Shown in pieces: positions 51,384 through 60,547 of a stretch of DNA of 64,000 bases. How positions within the stretch are numbered: the first letter of the stretch is position 1; each line of letters starts with the position of its first letter. The DNA comes from Streptacidiphilus fuscans (GTDB lineage: Bacteria > Actinomycetota > Actinomycetes > Streptomycetales > Streptomycetaceae). The position numbers and the translations under genes are program-made. Location: assembly GCF_015690355.1 (NCBI RefSeq), contig NZ_JADPRT010000002.1, forward strand, positions 248,001-312,000, in the 5' to 3' direction. The notes under the pieces were generated by a model. It did not search any database. It was not told where the DNA came from and worked only from the letters and a program-made list of their open reading frames with translations.

Positions 51384-52628
51384 TCAGTTGGACGTCCAGG
51401 CGGACCAGCTCATGTTCCAGCCGTTCCACCCGTTGTCCGGGCTGACGACCGCGTCCGGCGCGTTGACGACCTGGACCACGTCGCCGATCAGCGAGTTGTC
51501 GTAGAACCACGCCGCGGGCGTGTTCGGGTCGCCGCCGCCCTGGACGTCCTGGAGGCCGACGCAGCCGTGGCTGGTGTTCTGGCTGCCGAAGGTCGAGGCC
51601 GGACGCCAGTAGTTGCCGTGGACGAAGGTGCCCGAGGTGGTCAGCCGCTGGGCGTGCGGGACGTCCGGGATGTTGTACGCGTTGCCCAGGCCCACCGTCT
51701 GCGAGTTCATGTCGATCGTCGAGTACTTCTCGCTGATCACCATCTTGCCGTTCCAGGTGGTGTGCTCCGGGTCGCCGAGGCTGGCCGGCAGCGTCCGGCG
51801 GACCACGCCGGGGGCCGAGTAGACGATCATGGTGTGCGCGTTGTTGTCGGCCACACTGACCTGGTAGCGGCCGACGGTGAAGCTGACGTCCTTGTTCTGC
51901 TGGCCGTACTCCTGCGAGCCGGTGCGGACGCCGTTCAGATGCAGGTGCAGGGTGACCTGGGTGCCGGGCGCCCAGTAGTTCTGCGGACGGAAGTCCACGC
52001 GGCTGTCGCCGAACCAGTGACCCTCCACGTCCACCGAGGGGTTGGCGGTGACGGTGACCGACTTCAGCACGTCCGCCTGGTACTGCTGCGCCACCGGGTC
52101 GTTGAACTGCAGCGAGACCTCCATGCCCACGCCGTAGGTCTCGCCCGGGTTGATGTTGAAGTTGGCGATGTCGGTGGCCGCCGGCGTCAGCGTGGTGAAC
52201 GAGGAGCGCTGGGTGGTGGTGCGTCCCTGCGAGTCGGCCGCGGTGGCGACGACGCTGTAGCGGGTGCCGGTGTGCAGGACCCCGCTGGGCGCCCAGCCGG
52301 TCCCGTCGCCGGTTATCGCACCGCTGACGGTGCTGCCGTCGGCGCCGGTGACGGCCACCGAGGTGAGCCGCCCGGACGCGGCGCTGACGTGCAGCGTCCC
52401 GGTCGTGTCGACGCCGGTCGCGCCGCTCTTCGGCAGGATCGTCACGGAGGCGGCGGGCACGGCCACCGCGGTCGCGCCCGACGTGCCACCGCCCGAGCCT
52501 CCCCCGGAGTGGCCCGGGGTAGTGGTTCCCCCGCAGGCACTGGCCCCGAGGACCAACGCCCCGGTGGCTATACCGAGCAGACCTCGTCGGACGTGTGCGG
52601 CGTGCAGGACACCGATGCGCGCGAACAA
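51384..52628 (-). CDS. L,D-transpeptidase lipoprotein (first of two)
   Basis: Cross-links peptidoglycan 3-3 at the cell surface. 414 aa from TTG 52626-52628, supported by GGGGAG 7 nt upstream. Lipobox LGASAC with Cys32, a Gly/Ser linker, two Ig-like domains (~60-250), then a YkuD domain with H-x-SHGC: HGNYWRPASTFGSQNTSHGC. The C-terminus GWNGWNMSWSAWTSN matches the second copy at 55570. A shared family member, about 50% similar by eye. Confidence 0.92.
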   Translation of the reverse strand: MFARIGVLHAAHVRRGLLGIATGALVLGASACGGTTTPGHSGGGSGGGTSGATAVAVPAASVTILPKSGATGVDTTGTLHVSAASGRLTSVAVTGADGSTVSGAITGDGTGWAPSGVLHTGTRYSVVATAADSQGRTTTQRSSFTTLTPAATDIANFNINPGETYGVGMEVSLQFNDPVAQQYQADVLKSVTVTANPSVDVEGHWFGDSRVDFRPQNYWAPGTQVTLHLHLNGVRTGSQEYGQQNKDVSFTVGRYQVSVADNNAHTMIVYSAPGVVRRTLPASLGDPEHTTWNGKMVISEKYSTIDMNSQTVGLGNAYNIPDVPHAQRLTTSGTFVHGNYWRPASTFGSQNTSHGCVGLQDVQGGGDPNTPAAWFYDNSLIGDVVQVVNAPDAVVSPDNGWNGWNMSWSAWTSN

Positions 52629-52810
52629 CCGTTTCTCCCCTCACGGCAGCTGCAGTGGTTTTGTCCCTTTTGGGCGCTGCGGCGAGGATAACCTCGCAAG
52701 CTGGGAACTCCCCGAAAACGGGGACGCCTATGCCTGGGAGAGCGGTTCCACCGTCGTTCCCCACGTTCCCGGCGTCCCGGCGTTGCCCGCGTTCCCCGCG
52801 TTCCCCGCTC

Positions 52811-53245
52811 TCAGTTGGCGGGGCCGCGCAGCGCGTGCTCCCAGTGCTGGGTGTCTGCGTACTCGCGGGCGGAGACGATCCTGCCCTCGCGGACGGTGAA
52901 GACGGCGATGTTCTGGTTGCGGTACGGGTTTCCGTTGCGCACGGTCCCCTGTGACGCCCATTCGACGATCACGTGCTCACCCGCCGGGTAGACGCCGGTG
53001 ACCTCGACGGAGACCGGCTTCTCCGGGTCCAACAGCTCGAAGGCGGCGGCGAGGAAGCCGTCGACGATGCCGTCCGGCCCGGTCCAGGTACCGGACATCG
53101 GCAGGTCGGCCGGGTAGGTGAAGGTGGCGTCGGCGGCGAAGCTGTCCCGGACGACGTCCTGCCTGCCGTTGGCCAGGGCGTCGAAGTAGCGCAGGACGAC
53201 CTGCTGCTCGGCGGTCATGGCGGTGGTGGTGCTGGAGGTGTTCAC
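52811..53245 (-). CDS. SnoaL/NTF2-like fold protein
   Basis: 144 aa from GTG 53243-53245 with GAGGGA upstream. Pattern of the nuclear-transport-factor-2-like ketosteroid isomerase group: VVLRYFDALANGRQD, SFAADATFTYPADLP, and EHVIVEWASQGTVRNGNPYRNQ. Divergent from a LysR gene, which may control it. Substrate unknown. The 52629-52810 gap holds short GCGTTCCCC repeats only. Confidence 0.8.
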   Translation of the reverse strand: MNTSSTTTAMTAEQQVVLRYFDALANGRQDVVRDSFAADATFTYPADLPMSGTWTGPDGIVDGFLAAAFELLDPEKPVSVEVTGVYPAGEHVIVEWASQGTVRNGNPYRNQNIAVFTVREGRIVSAREYADTQHWEHALRGPAN

Positions 53246-53388
53246 AACTTCCCTCTTTCATCGGGTCCTTGAAGGCTGCTTCCTTGCGCTCCGTGTTCAG
53301 TTCACCGCGATCGACGTCCCTGACCAATGAGCACCTCGCTCCTACACTGATCGACGATCGTGATGAATGACGGCGCTTGGGGGCGAGC

Positions 53389-54279
53389 GTGGAACTGCGC
53401 CAGCTGCGGTACTTCCTCGCGGTGGCCGAGGAGTTGCACTTCGGACGTGCCGCCGAGCGACTGCGCATCGTCCAGCCGACCGTCAGTCAGCAGGTGCGCC
53501 GACTGGAGCGGGAGCTCGGCCTCGACCTCTTCGACCGGACCACCCGCTCCGTGACGTTGACGGCTGCGGGCAGCGCGTTCCTGCCGCACGCCCGCGCCGT
53601 CCTCGGGGCCGAGCAGGCCGCGACGGAGGCGATGGCCACCCTGCGCGCCGAACGCGCGACGGTCCTGCGACTCGGCACGAACGTCGGGTTGGGCACGCGT
53701 CTCGAACAGGTGCTGACCACCATGGCCGCACACGCCCCGCACGTCACCGTGGAGCTGCACAGCGCCGACGCCGCGACCCGCCTGCGCCTGGTACGCGAGG
53801 GCGAACTCGACGCGGCCTTCGTCCGCGGTGCGCGCCGCAGCCCCGATCTGGAGCTCGTCCCGGTCTGGACCGACCCACTCGTCGCCGTGCTCCCGGCCAA
53901 CCATCCGCTGGCCGCGCGGGAGTCCGTGGCCCTCGCCGACCTGGCGGCCATGCCCCTGCGGATCACCCCGCGCGAGAACAACCCGCACCTGGTCGAGCTG
54001 GTCACCGACGCCTGCCGAACGGCGGGCTTCGAACCCGTCCTGGGCCCACCGTTCACCACCGACCAGGACACCCTCGCCGCGATCGGCACCGGCCGCCCGA
54101 CGTGGACCGTCTTCTACGCCGCCCAGGCGGAAACCCTCCCACCAGGCCGCACCACCGCGGTCCGCCCCTTCACCCCACCGGTACCGACCGTCCGCACCTA
54201 CCTGGCCGTGCGCCCCAACGCCCCGACCGACCGCCTCGCCCCACTCCTCGACGCCTGCCGCGCCGAGGAGCGGGGCTGA
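53389..54279 (+). CDS. LysR-family transcriptional regulator
   Basis: 296 aa from GTG 53389-53391 (VELRQLRYFLAVAEEL). N-terminal helix-turn-helix with FGRAAERLRIVQPTVSQQVR; C-terminal periplasmic-binding-like effector domain. The divergent SnoaL-like gene is the likely target; the 143-bp gap between them would hold the binding site. Confidence 0.9.
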   Translation: MELRQLRYFLAVAEELHFGRAAERLRIVQPTVSQQVRRLERELGLDLFDRTTRSVTLTAAGSAFLPHARAVLGAEQAATEAMATLRAERATVLRLGTNVGLGTRLEQVLTTMAAHAPHVTVELHSADAATRLRLVREGELDAAFVRGARRSPDLELVPVWTDPLVAVLPANHPLAARESVALADLAAMPLRITPRENNPHLVELVTDACRTAGFEPVLGPPFTTDQDTLAAIGTGRPTWTVFYAAQAETLPPGRTTAVRPFTPPVPTVRTYLAVRPNAPTDRLAPLLDACRAEERG

Positions 54280-54286
54280 CTCGCCC

Positions 54287-55534
54287 ATGCCCGCCCTCCC
54301 CCTCAGCATCGCCCTCCTCGGCTCAGCACGGTGCGGACAGCTGGGACCGGCCGAAGCGGCAACACGCCTCCGTCGGCTGGCAAACGATTCCCCGGTCCTC
54401 GGGCGGGTGATCCCGCCGCACACGCTCGCCGCACTGCTGCTCGACCACCACTCCGAGTCGACACGTGGTCAGCACCTGCTCCCCGGGGCGGAGCTCCTCC
54501 GGTTCCCGACGGACGTGGCTGAACACCTGATGTCGGAAGCCGGGGCACCCGTGCCCGACTACGCCGAACTTCCCATGGTCGACTGGGAGTCACGCGTGCG
54601 CTTCCAGCGCATCCACGACTTCAACGCCTACTTCGACGACACGGCCGACCTGCACGACCCAGAACGCATCCACACCGCTGTCACCAGCGAGCATCCGCAC
54701 TGCTGCGACGAGCTCTCGCAGATCCTCGGACAGGCCGAGGAGGCGGCGGCCCTGTTCCCCGACGAAGCACTCGCCGAGGCAAACCTCGGACGCTGGCTGG
54801 CTTTCGGCGGGAGGCGCGGCGGTGACGGCTACTGGCGCACCTGGCTGCGCATGATCGTCCAGGAGGGTGAGGCTCATCTGCGGGAGTTCCACGCCGGGAC
54901 GAGCCCACCTCCTCAGCCCGTCGCGGCAACCGCAATGTCATACGACGCAAGCGGCGAAGACCCGGGCCGTGATCCTGGTTCCGGCTCCGGTCCCGTGGCC
55001 AGCCTGATCGATCTCCTCGGCGATCGCGGCGAGGACGAGGTCGAGGACCGCCTCATGCGGTTCCGCCGCGTCTGGGACCGGCGGACGCTCTGGAGCGTCC
55101 TCCCCAGGTCCGCAGCGATCCGACTGATCCGCAGCGCGACGACCTCGTCTTCGCTGAATTCACCGGACGGCTCGCAGAGCCTCACCCCCGAGCAGAGGAA
55201 TCTGCTGGCCCTCACAGCCGACCTGATCGATCTGGACTTCTACGCCCCCGAGTTGGCGTCGCTTCCGATGAACGGCTGGGAGACCGGGGAGCGCTTCCCC
55301 TCTCTGTGCCGGTTGGCCGACCTCAACCGCTCGACAGATCTGCGCGCCGCACTGGCGCGTCTCAACCACGCAAGGCGCTCCCCGCTGGCCGCGCTCCTCG
55401 GCGAGGCCACTGAGGCACTGGCCCTGTTCCCGAATCACCACGCAGCGGAAGCCAACCTCGCGCCCTCCCTGGGTGCCGGGGTGCGCGACCGGCTCACGCG
55501 TGTGCGGTTCCTCGCACGTGAAGAGCTCGCGTAG
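54287..55534 (+). CDS. Uncharacterised protein with two similar tandem halves
   Basis: 415 aa from ATG 54287-54289, 7 bp after the LysR gene. I recognise no known domain. Residues ~38-170 and ~267-395 are alike: both have a V(I/L)P start, a (P)(M)xxW-E pair near PMVDWE/PMNGWE, and a C-terminal helix ILGQAEEAAALFPDEALAEA versus LLGEATEALALFPNHHAAEA. A ~100-residue charged, Gly/Ser-rich linker joins them. Soluble, no signal peptide. Possibly co-transcribed with LysR. Confidence 0.7.
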   Translation: MPALPLSIALLGSARCGQLGPAEAATRLRRLANDSPVLGRVIPPHTLAALLLDHHSESTRGQHLLPGAELLRFPTDVAEHLMSEAGAPVPDYAELPMVDWESRVRFQRIHDFNAYFDDTADLHDPERIHTAVTSEHPHCCDELSQILGQAEEAAALFPDEALAEANLGRWLAFGGRRGGDGYWRTWLRMIVQEGEAHLREFHAGTSPPPQPVAATAMSYDASGEDPGRDPGSGSGPVASLIDLLGDRGEDEVEDRLMRFRRVWDRRTLWSVLPRSAAIRLIRSATTSSSLNSPDGSQSLTPEQRNLLALTADLIDLDFYAPELASLPMNGWETGERFPSLCRLADLNRSTDLRAALARLNHARRSPLAALLGEATEALALFPNHHAAEANLAPSLGAGVRDRLTRVRFLAREELA

Positions 55535-55569
55535 ACCTGCTCCCTCGCGCCCGCTCCCCAGACGAGTGC

Positions 55570-56760
55570 TCAGCTCTTGGTCCAGTCCGCCCAGGACATG
55601 TTCCAGCCGCTCATGCCGTTGTCCGGGGCGACCTGGTCGCCGTCGGAGCCGACGACGCGGACCACGTCGCCGATCATCGAGTGGTCGAAGAACCAGCCCG
55701 CGGGGGTGCTGTCGCTGTAGCCGCCCGCGACGTCGTAGAGGCCGATGCAGCCGTGGCTGGTGTTCTGGCTGCCGAAGACCGAGGCCGGGCGCCAGTAGAC
55801 ACCGTGCACGAAGGTGCCCGAGTCGGTCAGGCGCATCGCGTGCGGGACGGCCGGGATGTCGTACTCGCTGCCGAGGCCGACCGTCGCCGAGTTCATCCGG
55901 GTGACCTGGTCCTGCTCGGAGATCACCATGGTGCCGTCGTAGGTGGAGTGGCCGGGGCCGCCCGCGGAGATGTAGAGGGTGCGCAGGGTCGAGCCGTCGC
56001 GGACGACCGTCAGCGTGTCGGAGTCCGTGTCGGCGGTGGAGATCTGGCTACGGCCGACGGTGAAGGTGATCGACTTCTGCTGGGTGCCGTAGACGCCCGG
56101 CGCGCCCTCGACATGACGCAGGTTCAGCGCGAGCGTCACCACCGTGCCCGGGGTCCAGAACTTCTGCGGGCGGAAGTCCAGCCGCTGCGCGCCGAACCAG
56201 TGCGGCGCGATCGGGACGGCGGGCTTCGCGGTGACGCTGATCGCCTGGAGGACCGCCGCCTGTTCCGTGATCGCGCGGTTGAAGCGGATGCTGACGATGA
56301 AGCCGACCCCGACCGTGCTCTTGTCCACCGGGTTGTAGAACCCGATGAAGGTGTTCTTGGGCACGAAGGTGGTGAAGCTGGCGTGCTTGGCGGCCTGGAG
56401 GCCGTCCTTGTCGACCGCTACCGCGTTGAGGGTGTAGCGGGTCTCCGGCAGCAGCTTGCCGGTCGGCTGCCAGGAGGCGCCGTTGGCGCTGACGGTCCCC
56501 GGGACCGCGTGGCCGTCGTCGTCCTTGAGGGTGACCTGGGTCAGCCGCCCGTCGCGGACGGTGGCCTGGACGCCGCCCTGCGCGGGGACCTCGGACGCGT
56601 TGTCACCCGGCGTCAGCGTCACCTGCGCGGCTGAGATCCGCGCGGTGTCGCTGCTGGCGTCGGCGCCCGCACCCGAGCAGCCCGCCAGCAGCAGAGTGAG
56701 CGGGAGAAGGGCCCCCACCGCCGCGCGCCTCATCCGTCCGGCCCACACGTTCACGCTCAC
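55570..56760 (-). CDS. L,D-transpeptidase lipoprotein (second of two)
   Basis: 396 aa; peptidoglycan 3-3 cross-linker like the gene at 51384. Start GTG 56758-56760, or the GTG two codons later, which has a better-spaced GGGAG. Lipobox LLAGC with Cys28, two Ig-like domains, and the YkuD motif HGVYWRPASVFGSQNTSHGC. The end GMSGWNMSWADWTKS copies the first Ldt. The 36-bp convergent gap to the unknown gene leaves no room for other genes. Confidence 0.92.
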   Translation of the reverse strand: MSVNVWAGRMRRAAVGALLPLTLLLAGCSGAGADASSDTARISAAQVTLTPGDNASEVPAQGGVQATVRDGRLTQVTLKDDDGHAVPGTVSANGASWQPTGKLLPETRYTLNAVAVDKDGLQAAKHASFTTFVPKNTFIGFYNPVDKSTVGVGFIVSIRFNRAITEQAAVLQAISVTAKPAVPIAPHWFGAQRLDFRPQKFWTPGTVVTLALNLRHVEGAPGVYGTQQKSITFTVGRSQISTADTDSDTLTVVRDGSTLRTLYISAGGPGHSTYDGTMVISEQDQVTRMNSATVGLGSEYDIPAVPHAMRLTDSGTFVHGVYWRPASVFGSQNTSHGCIGLYDVAGGYSDSTPAGWFFDHSMIGDVVRVVGSDGDQVAPDNGMSGWNMSWADWTKS

Positions 56761-57022
56761 TCCCGCCTCACTCCTGTGCTTGACCCGAAGGGCTCAACGA
56801 GGAGTCGAATCGAACGACACGGGCACGTCACCTTCTGGCCCGCACGGAAGTTGACCTCTTCCGCCCCGCCACCCCGCGCCTCACCCGGCTGCACAGCAGC
56901 ACCCCGCCCAAGGGTTCTCGCGGGACCGAACGTGACCGGGCGGGTGACATCTGACGGCCAGTGGGGAACGTAACCGTAAGCCGGGGGATCGGGACGTTCA
57001 CCGGGACGGGGAGGTGGGGTTG

Positions 57023-59278
57023 ATGGCGATGCCCGCTGAGCTGAGACTGACGCAGGAGGAACCGGAGGGGCCCCACGCACCGGAGACACCACCCGCCGAG
57101 CCGGGCGACAGAGCCCCGAAGCGCGCCGTGCTGCCCGGCAGTTGGCAGCCGTTGGGCGCGCGCTACCACCAGGGGCCGGACGGGCGGCCAGGGACGAACT
57201 TCGCGGTCTGGGCGGGCGGCGCCGAGGCGGTCGAGCTCTGCCTCTTCGACGAGGAGGGCCACGAGACCCGCCATCCGCTGCGCGAGCAGACCTTCCAGGT
57301 GTGGCACGGCCACCTCCCGGACGTCCGGCCCGGACAGCGGTACGGGTACCGGGTGCACGGGCGCTGGGACCCGTGGACCGGCGCCCGGTGGAACCCCGCC
57401 AAGCTGCTCCTCGATCCCTACGCGCGGGCCGTCGACGGCCCGTTCGTGCTCCACGACTCCGCCTACGGCCACGTGCACGGCTGGCCGGAGGCCGACGTCG
57501 CCGACACCGTCAGGGACAACCGCGACTCGGCCCGCCACGTGCCCAAGGGCGTGGTCGTGCACGACGGCGACGACTGGCTCGACGACCGGCGTCCCAAGAC
57601 GCCGTGGGCCGACACCGTCCTCTACGAGCTGCACGTCAAGGGCTTCACCCAGAACCTCCCCGGCGTCCCGCCCGAGCTGCGCGGCACCTACGCGGGCCTC
57701 GGCCACCCGGCGACGCTCGACTACCTGACCGGGCTCGGCGTCACCGCCGTCGAGCTGCTGCCGGTGCACCAGTTCGCCGACGAGGAGCACCTGCAGCGGC
57801 GCGGGCTGCGCAACTACTGGGGTTACAACAGCATCGGCTACTTCGCGCCGCACGCCGCCTACTCCGCCTCTGGCTCGCGCGGCGAGCAGGTCGGCGAGTT
57901 CAAACGGATGGTCAGATCCCTGCACGCGGCGGGCATCGAGGTGATCCTCGACGTCGTCTACAACCACACCGCCGAGGGCGGCGAGGGCGGGCCGACCTGG
58001 TCGCTGCGCGGGTTCGACAACGCGGGCTACTACCGGCTCCAGCCGCACAACCGCCGTGGCTACCAGGACTTCACGGGCTGCGGCAACAGCCTGGACGCCG
58101 CCCAGCCGCAGACGCTCCGGCTGATCACCGACTCGCTGCGCTACTGGGTCACCGAGATGGGCGTGGACGGCTTCCGCTTCGACCTGGCCGCCACCCTCGC
58201 CCGGACCGGCTACGACGTGGACATGCGCGCGCCGTTCCTCGGCGCCGTCTTCCAGGACCCGGTGCTGAGCCGGGTGAAGCTGATCGCCGAGCCCTGGGAC
58301 GTGGGCCTCGGCGGCTACCAGGTGGGCAACTTCCCCCCGCTGTGGACGGAGTGGAACGACCGGTACCGGGACACCGTCCGCGACTTCTGGCGCGGGGCGC
58401 GCCCGGACGTGCGGGACCTCGGCTACCGGCTGGCCGGCTCCTCCGACCTCTACCAGCGCGCCGGGCGGCGGCCGTTCGCTTCGGTCAACTACGTCACCGC
58501 GCACGACGGCTTCACCCTGCGCGACCTGGTCTCCTACAACGGCAAGCACAACCAGGCCAACGGCGAGGACAACCGCGACGGGACGGACGACAACCACTCC
58601 TGGAACTGCGGCGCGGAGGGCGACACCGAGTCCCCGTCGATCAACGCGCTGCGCCGCCGCCAACTGCGCAACCTGATGTCCACGCTGCTGCTGTCCACAG
58701 GTGTGCCGATGCTGGTCGCGGGCGACGAGTTCGGCCGCACCCAGGGCGGCAACAACAACGCGTACTGCCAGGACAACGAGGTCGGCTGGGTGGACTGGTC
58801 GCTGCTCGACTCACCGGAGTGGCGACCGCTGCACGACCTGACCGCGCGGCTGATCCGGCTGCGCCGGACCCATCCGGTGCTGCGGCAGCGGGCCTTCTTC
58901 TCCGGCCGTCCCGCGCATCCGGGCGGGGTGCCCGACCTGACCTGGTTCACCGCGCGCGGCAAGGAGATGACCGAGGCCGACTGGTACGAGCCCGGCGCGA
59001 CCCTGGCCATGCTGCTCTCCGGCGACGACCTCACCGAACGCGACCCGTGCGGCGAGCCGCTGCAGGACGACAGCTTCCTGCTGATCCTGCACGCGCACCA
59101 CCGGGCGACCCGGTTCACCCTGCCCGGCCTGCCGTGGGCCCGCTGCTACGAGACGGTCGTCGACACCGCGTCGGAGCAGCAGTCCACGCCGGACGGCCGG
59201 CACTGCCCGGCGGGCGAGCCGATCGTCGTCCCCGGACGCTCGCTGCTGCTGCTCCGCGTCTGCGCGGGCGAGGAGTGA
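57023..59278 (+). CDS. glgX: Glycogen debranching enzyme GlgX
   Basis: Hydrolyses alpha-1,6 branches of limit-trimmed glycogen. 751 aa from ATG 57023-57025 with GGAGG 8 nt upstream. N-terminal CBM48-like domain (TNFAVWAGGAEAVELCLFD), then GH13 core: DVVYNHTAEG, nucleophile Asp in GFRFDLAATLA, acid Glu in LIAEPWDVG and stabiliser in TAHDGFTL. Family GH13_11. No other glycogen gene lies next to it. Confidence 0.95.
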   Translation: MAMPAELRLTQEEPEGPHAPETPPAEPGDRAPKRAVLPGSWQPLGARYHQGPDGRPGTNFAVWAGGAEAVELCLFDEEGHETRHPLREQTFQVWHGHLPDVRPGQRYGYRVHGRWDPWTGARWNPAKLLLDPYARAVDGPFVLHDSAYGHVHGWPEADVADTVRDNRDSARHVPKGVVVHDGDDWLDDRRPKTPWADTVLYELHVKGFTQNLPGVPPELRGTYAGLGHPATLDYLTGLGVTAVELLPVHQFADEEHLQRRGLRNYWGYNSIGYFAPHAAYSASGSRGEQVGEFKRMVRSLHAAGIEVILDVVYNHTAEGGEGGPTWSLRGFDNAGYYRLQPHNRRGYQDFTGCGNSLDAAQPQTLRLITDSLRYWVTEMGVDGFRFDLAATLARTGYDVDMRAPFLGAVFQDPVLSRVKLIAEPWDVGLGGYQVGNFPPLWTEWNDRYRDTVRDFWRGARPDVRDLGYRLAGSSDLYQRAGRRPFASVNYVTAHDGFTLRDLVSYNGKHNQANGEDNRDGTDDNHSWNCGAEGDTESPSINALRRRQLRNLMSTLLLSTGVPMLVAGDEFGRTQGGNNNAYCQDNEVGWVDWSLLDSPEWRPLHDLTARLIRLRRTHPVLRQRAFFSGRPAHPGGVPDLTWFTARGKEMTEADWYEPGATLAMLLSGDDLTERDPCGEPLQDDSFLLILHAHHRATRFTLPGLPWARCYETVVDTASEQQSTPDGRHCPAGEPIVVPGRSLLLLRVCAGEE

Positions 59279-59297
59279 CGCGGTTCCGACCCGGCTG

Positions 59298-59876
59298 TCA
59301 GTACCCGCCGTAGCCGCCGCTGGGCGCGGTCGGGGAGGGCGTCGCGGTGCCGGCCGTGGCCGTGGTCACCGCGTGCCAGCTGAAGGACTGCCCGGAGAAG
59401 GAATCCTTCGCGCCCTGCCCGAAGGCGTCACTCGTGGTGGTGTCCCGGGAGAAGGTGTAGACCGGGTGCCCCTCGGCGGTCAGCTGCGTGGTCCCGTCCG
59501 GGCGGGTGACCGTGCCGAAGGTGACTCCGTCCACGGAGGCGGGAGTGGACGTGGTGGTGACCGGGACCCAGACGGCGGCGCAGCCTCCGGTGCAGACGAT
59601 CTTGCCGGTGGTGTCCCGGTTGTCGAAGTAGACGGTCCTGCCGTTGGCCTCGACCACCGTGCCGACGCCGTTCACCGTGTGCGTGGTCAGCGCGAGCGGA
59701 CTGCTTCCACCGCCGCCGCTCGTCGGCGCGGAGGCAGGTGCGGAGGCCGGGCCGGAGGTCGCTGCCGGAGCGCTGCTCGACGCACTCCCGGACGTCGAGC
59801 CGCCGGACGAGCACCCGGCCGCCACTCCCCCGGCCAGCAGCACGGTGGCGGTCACTACGAGAACACGGGTCTTCAT
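59298..59876 (-). CDS. Lipoprotein with COG4315-type secreted repeats
   Basis: 192 aa from ATG 59874-59876. Signal peptide ending AAGCSSGGS, a Ser/Ala/Gly linker, and two repeats of the PF03640 type: NGRTVYFDNRDTTGKIVCTGGC and AEGHPVYTFSRDTTTSDAFGQG. The tail is TPSPTAPSGGYGGY. Surface protein of unknown role, divergent from the ECF sigma gene and likely part of its regulon. Confidence 0.82.
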   Translation of the reverse strand: MKTRVLVVTATVLLAGGVAAGCSSGGSTSGSASSSAPAATSGPASAPASAPTSGGGGSSPLALTTHTVNGVGTVVEANGRTVYFDNRDTTGKIVCTGGCAAVWVPVTTTSTPASVDGVTFGTVTRPDGTTQLTAEGHPVYTFSRDTTTSDAFGQGAKDSFSGQSFSWHAVTTATAGTATPSPTAPSGGYGGY

Positions 59877-60013
59877 GGTCGCCCCCAAGGGCTCGCGGGA
59901 ATCCTGCCTTCGGCCACGCCGGGACAGCCCGCGGTTCAGTCGGAAACTCCTGCGGTGCGGATTCGTCTCCTCTCCAGCTTGAACCGCCGACCGCCGGAGC
60001 GCGTACTGAAGGT

Positions 60014-60547
60014 GTGGACCACCCACCGACCTCGGACGCGGCGTTCGTCTCCGCGCTCTACGCGCGCTACGGACGGTCGGTGCTCGGACACGTCCTGCGC
60101 CTGGTGCACGGCGACTACCAGCGTGCGGAGGACCTCACCCAGGAGACCTTCCTGCGCGCCTGGCAGCACCGCGAGGCGCTCGACCTGGACCGGGCGGGCC
60201 CGTGGCTGCACACGGTCGCCCACAACCTGGTGGTCTCGGCGTACCGCAAGACGCAGGCCCGGCCCCCCGAGACGCCGCTGCCGGACGACGACCGCGGCGG
60301 CATCGAGGACCTCGGCGGCGAGGCCGAGCTGGACCGGATGCTGGAACGCTGGCAGCTGCTGGAAGCCATGCGCGGTCTGCGCCAGGAGCACCGCGAGGCG
60401 CTCATCGAGGTCTACTACCTGCGCCGCACGGTCGCCGAGGCGGCCGAACAGCTCGGCATCCCGCCGGGCACGGTCAAGTCACGCTGCTTCTACGGGCTGC
60501 GGGCACTACGGAACGTTCTGGAGGAGAGAGGAGTGACCTCACGATGA
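60014..60547 (+). CDS. ECF-family RNA polymerase sigma factor
   Basis: 177 aa from GTG 60014-60016. Region 2: FVSALYARYGRSVLGHVLRL, DLTQETFLRAWQHRE; region 4: EALIEVYYLRRTVAEAAEQL, PPGTVKSRCFYGLRALRNVL. The stop overlaps the start of the anti-sigma gene (ATGA), so both are coupled. The divergent lipoprotein may be a target. No promoter motif could be fixed. Confidence 0.92.
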   Translation: MDHPPTSDAAFVSALYARYGRSVLGHVLRLVHGDYQRAEDLTQETFLRAWQHREALDLDRAGPWLHTVAHNLVVSAYRKTQARPPETPLPDDDRGGIEDLGGEAELDRMLERWQLLEAMRGLRQEHREALIEVYYLRRTVAEAAEQLGIPPGTVKSRCFYGLRALRNVLEERGVTSR

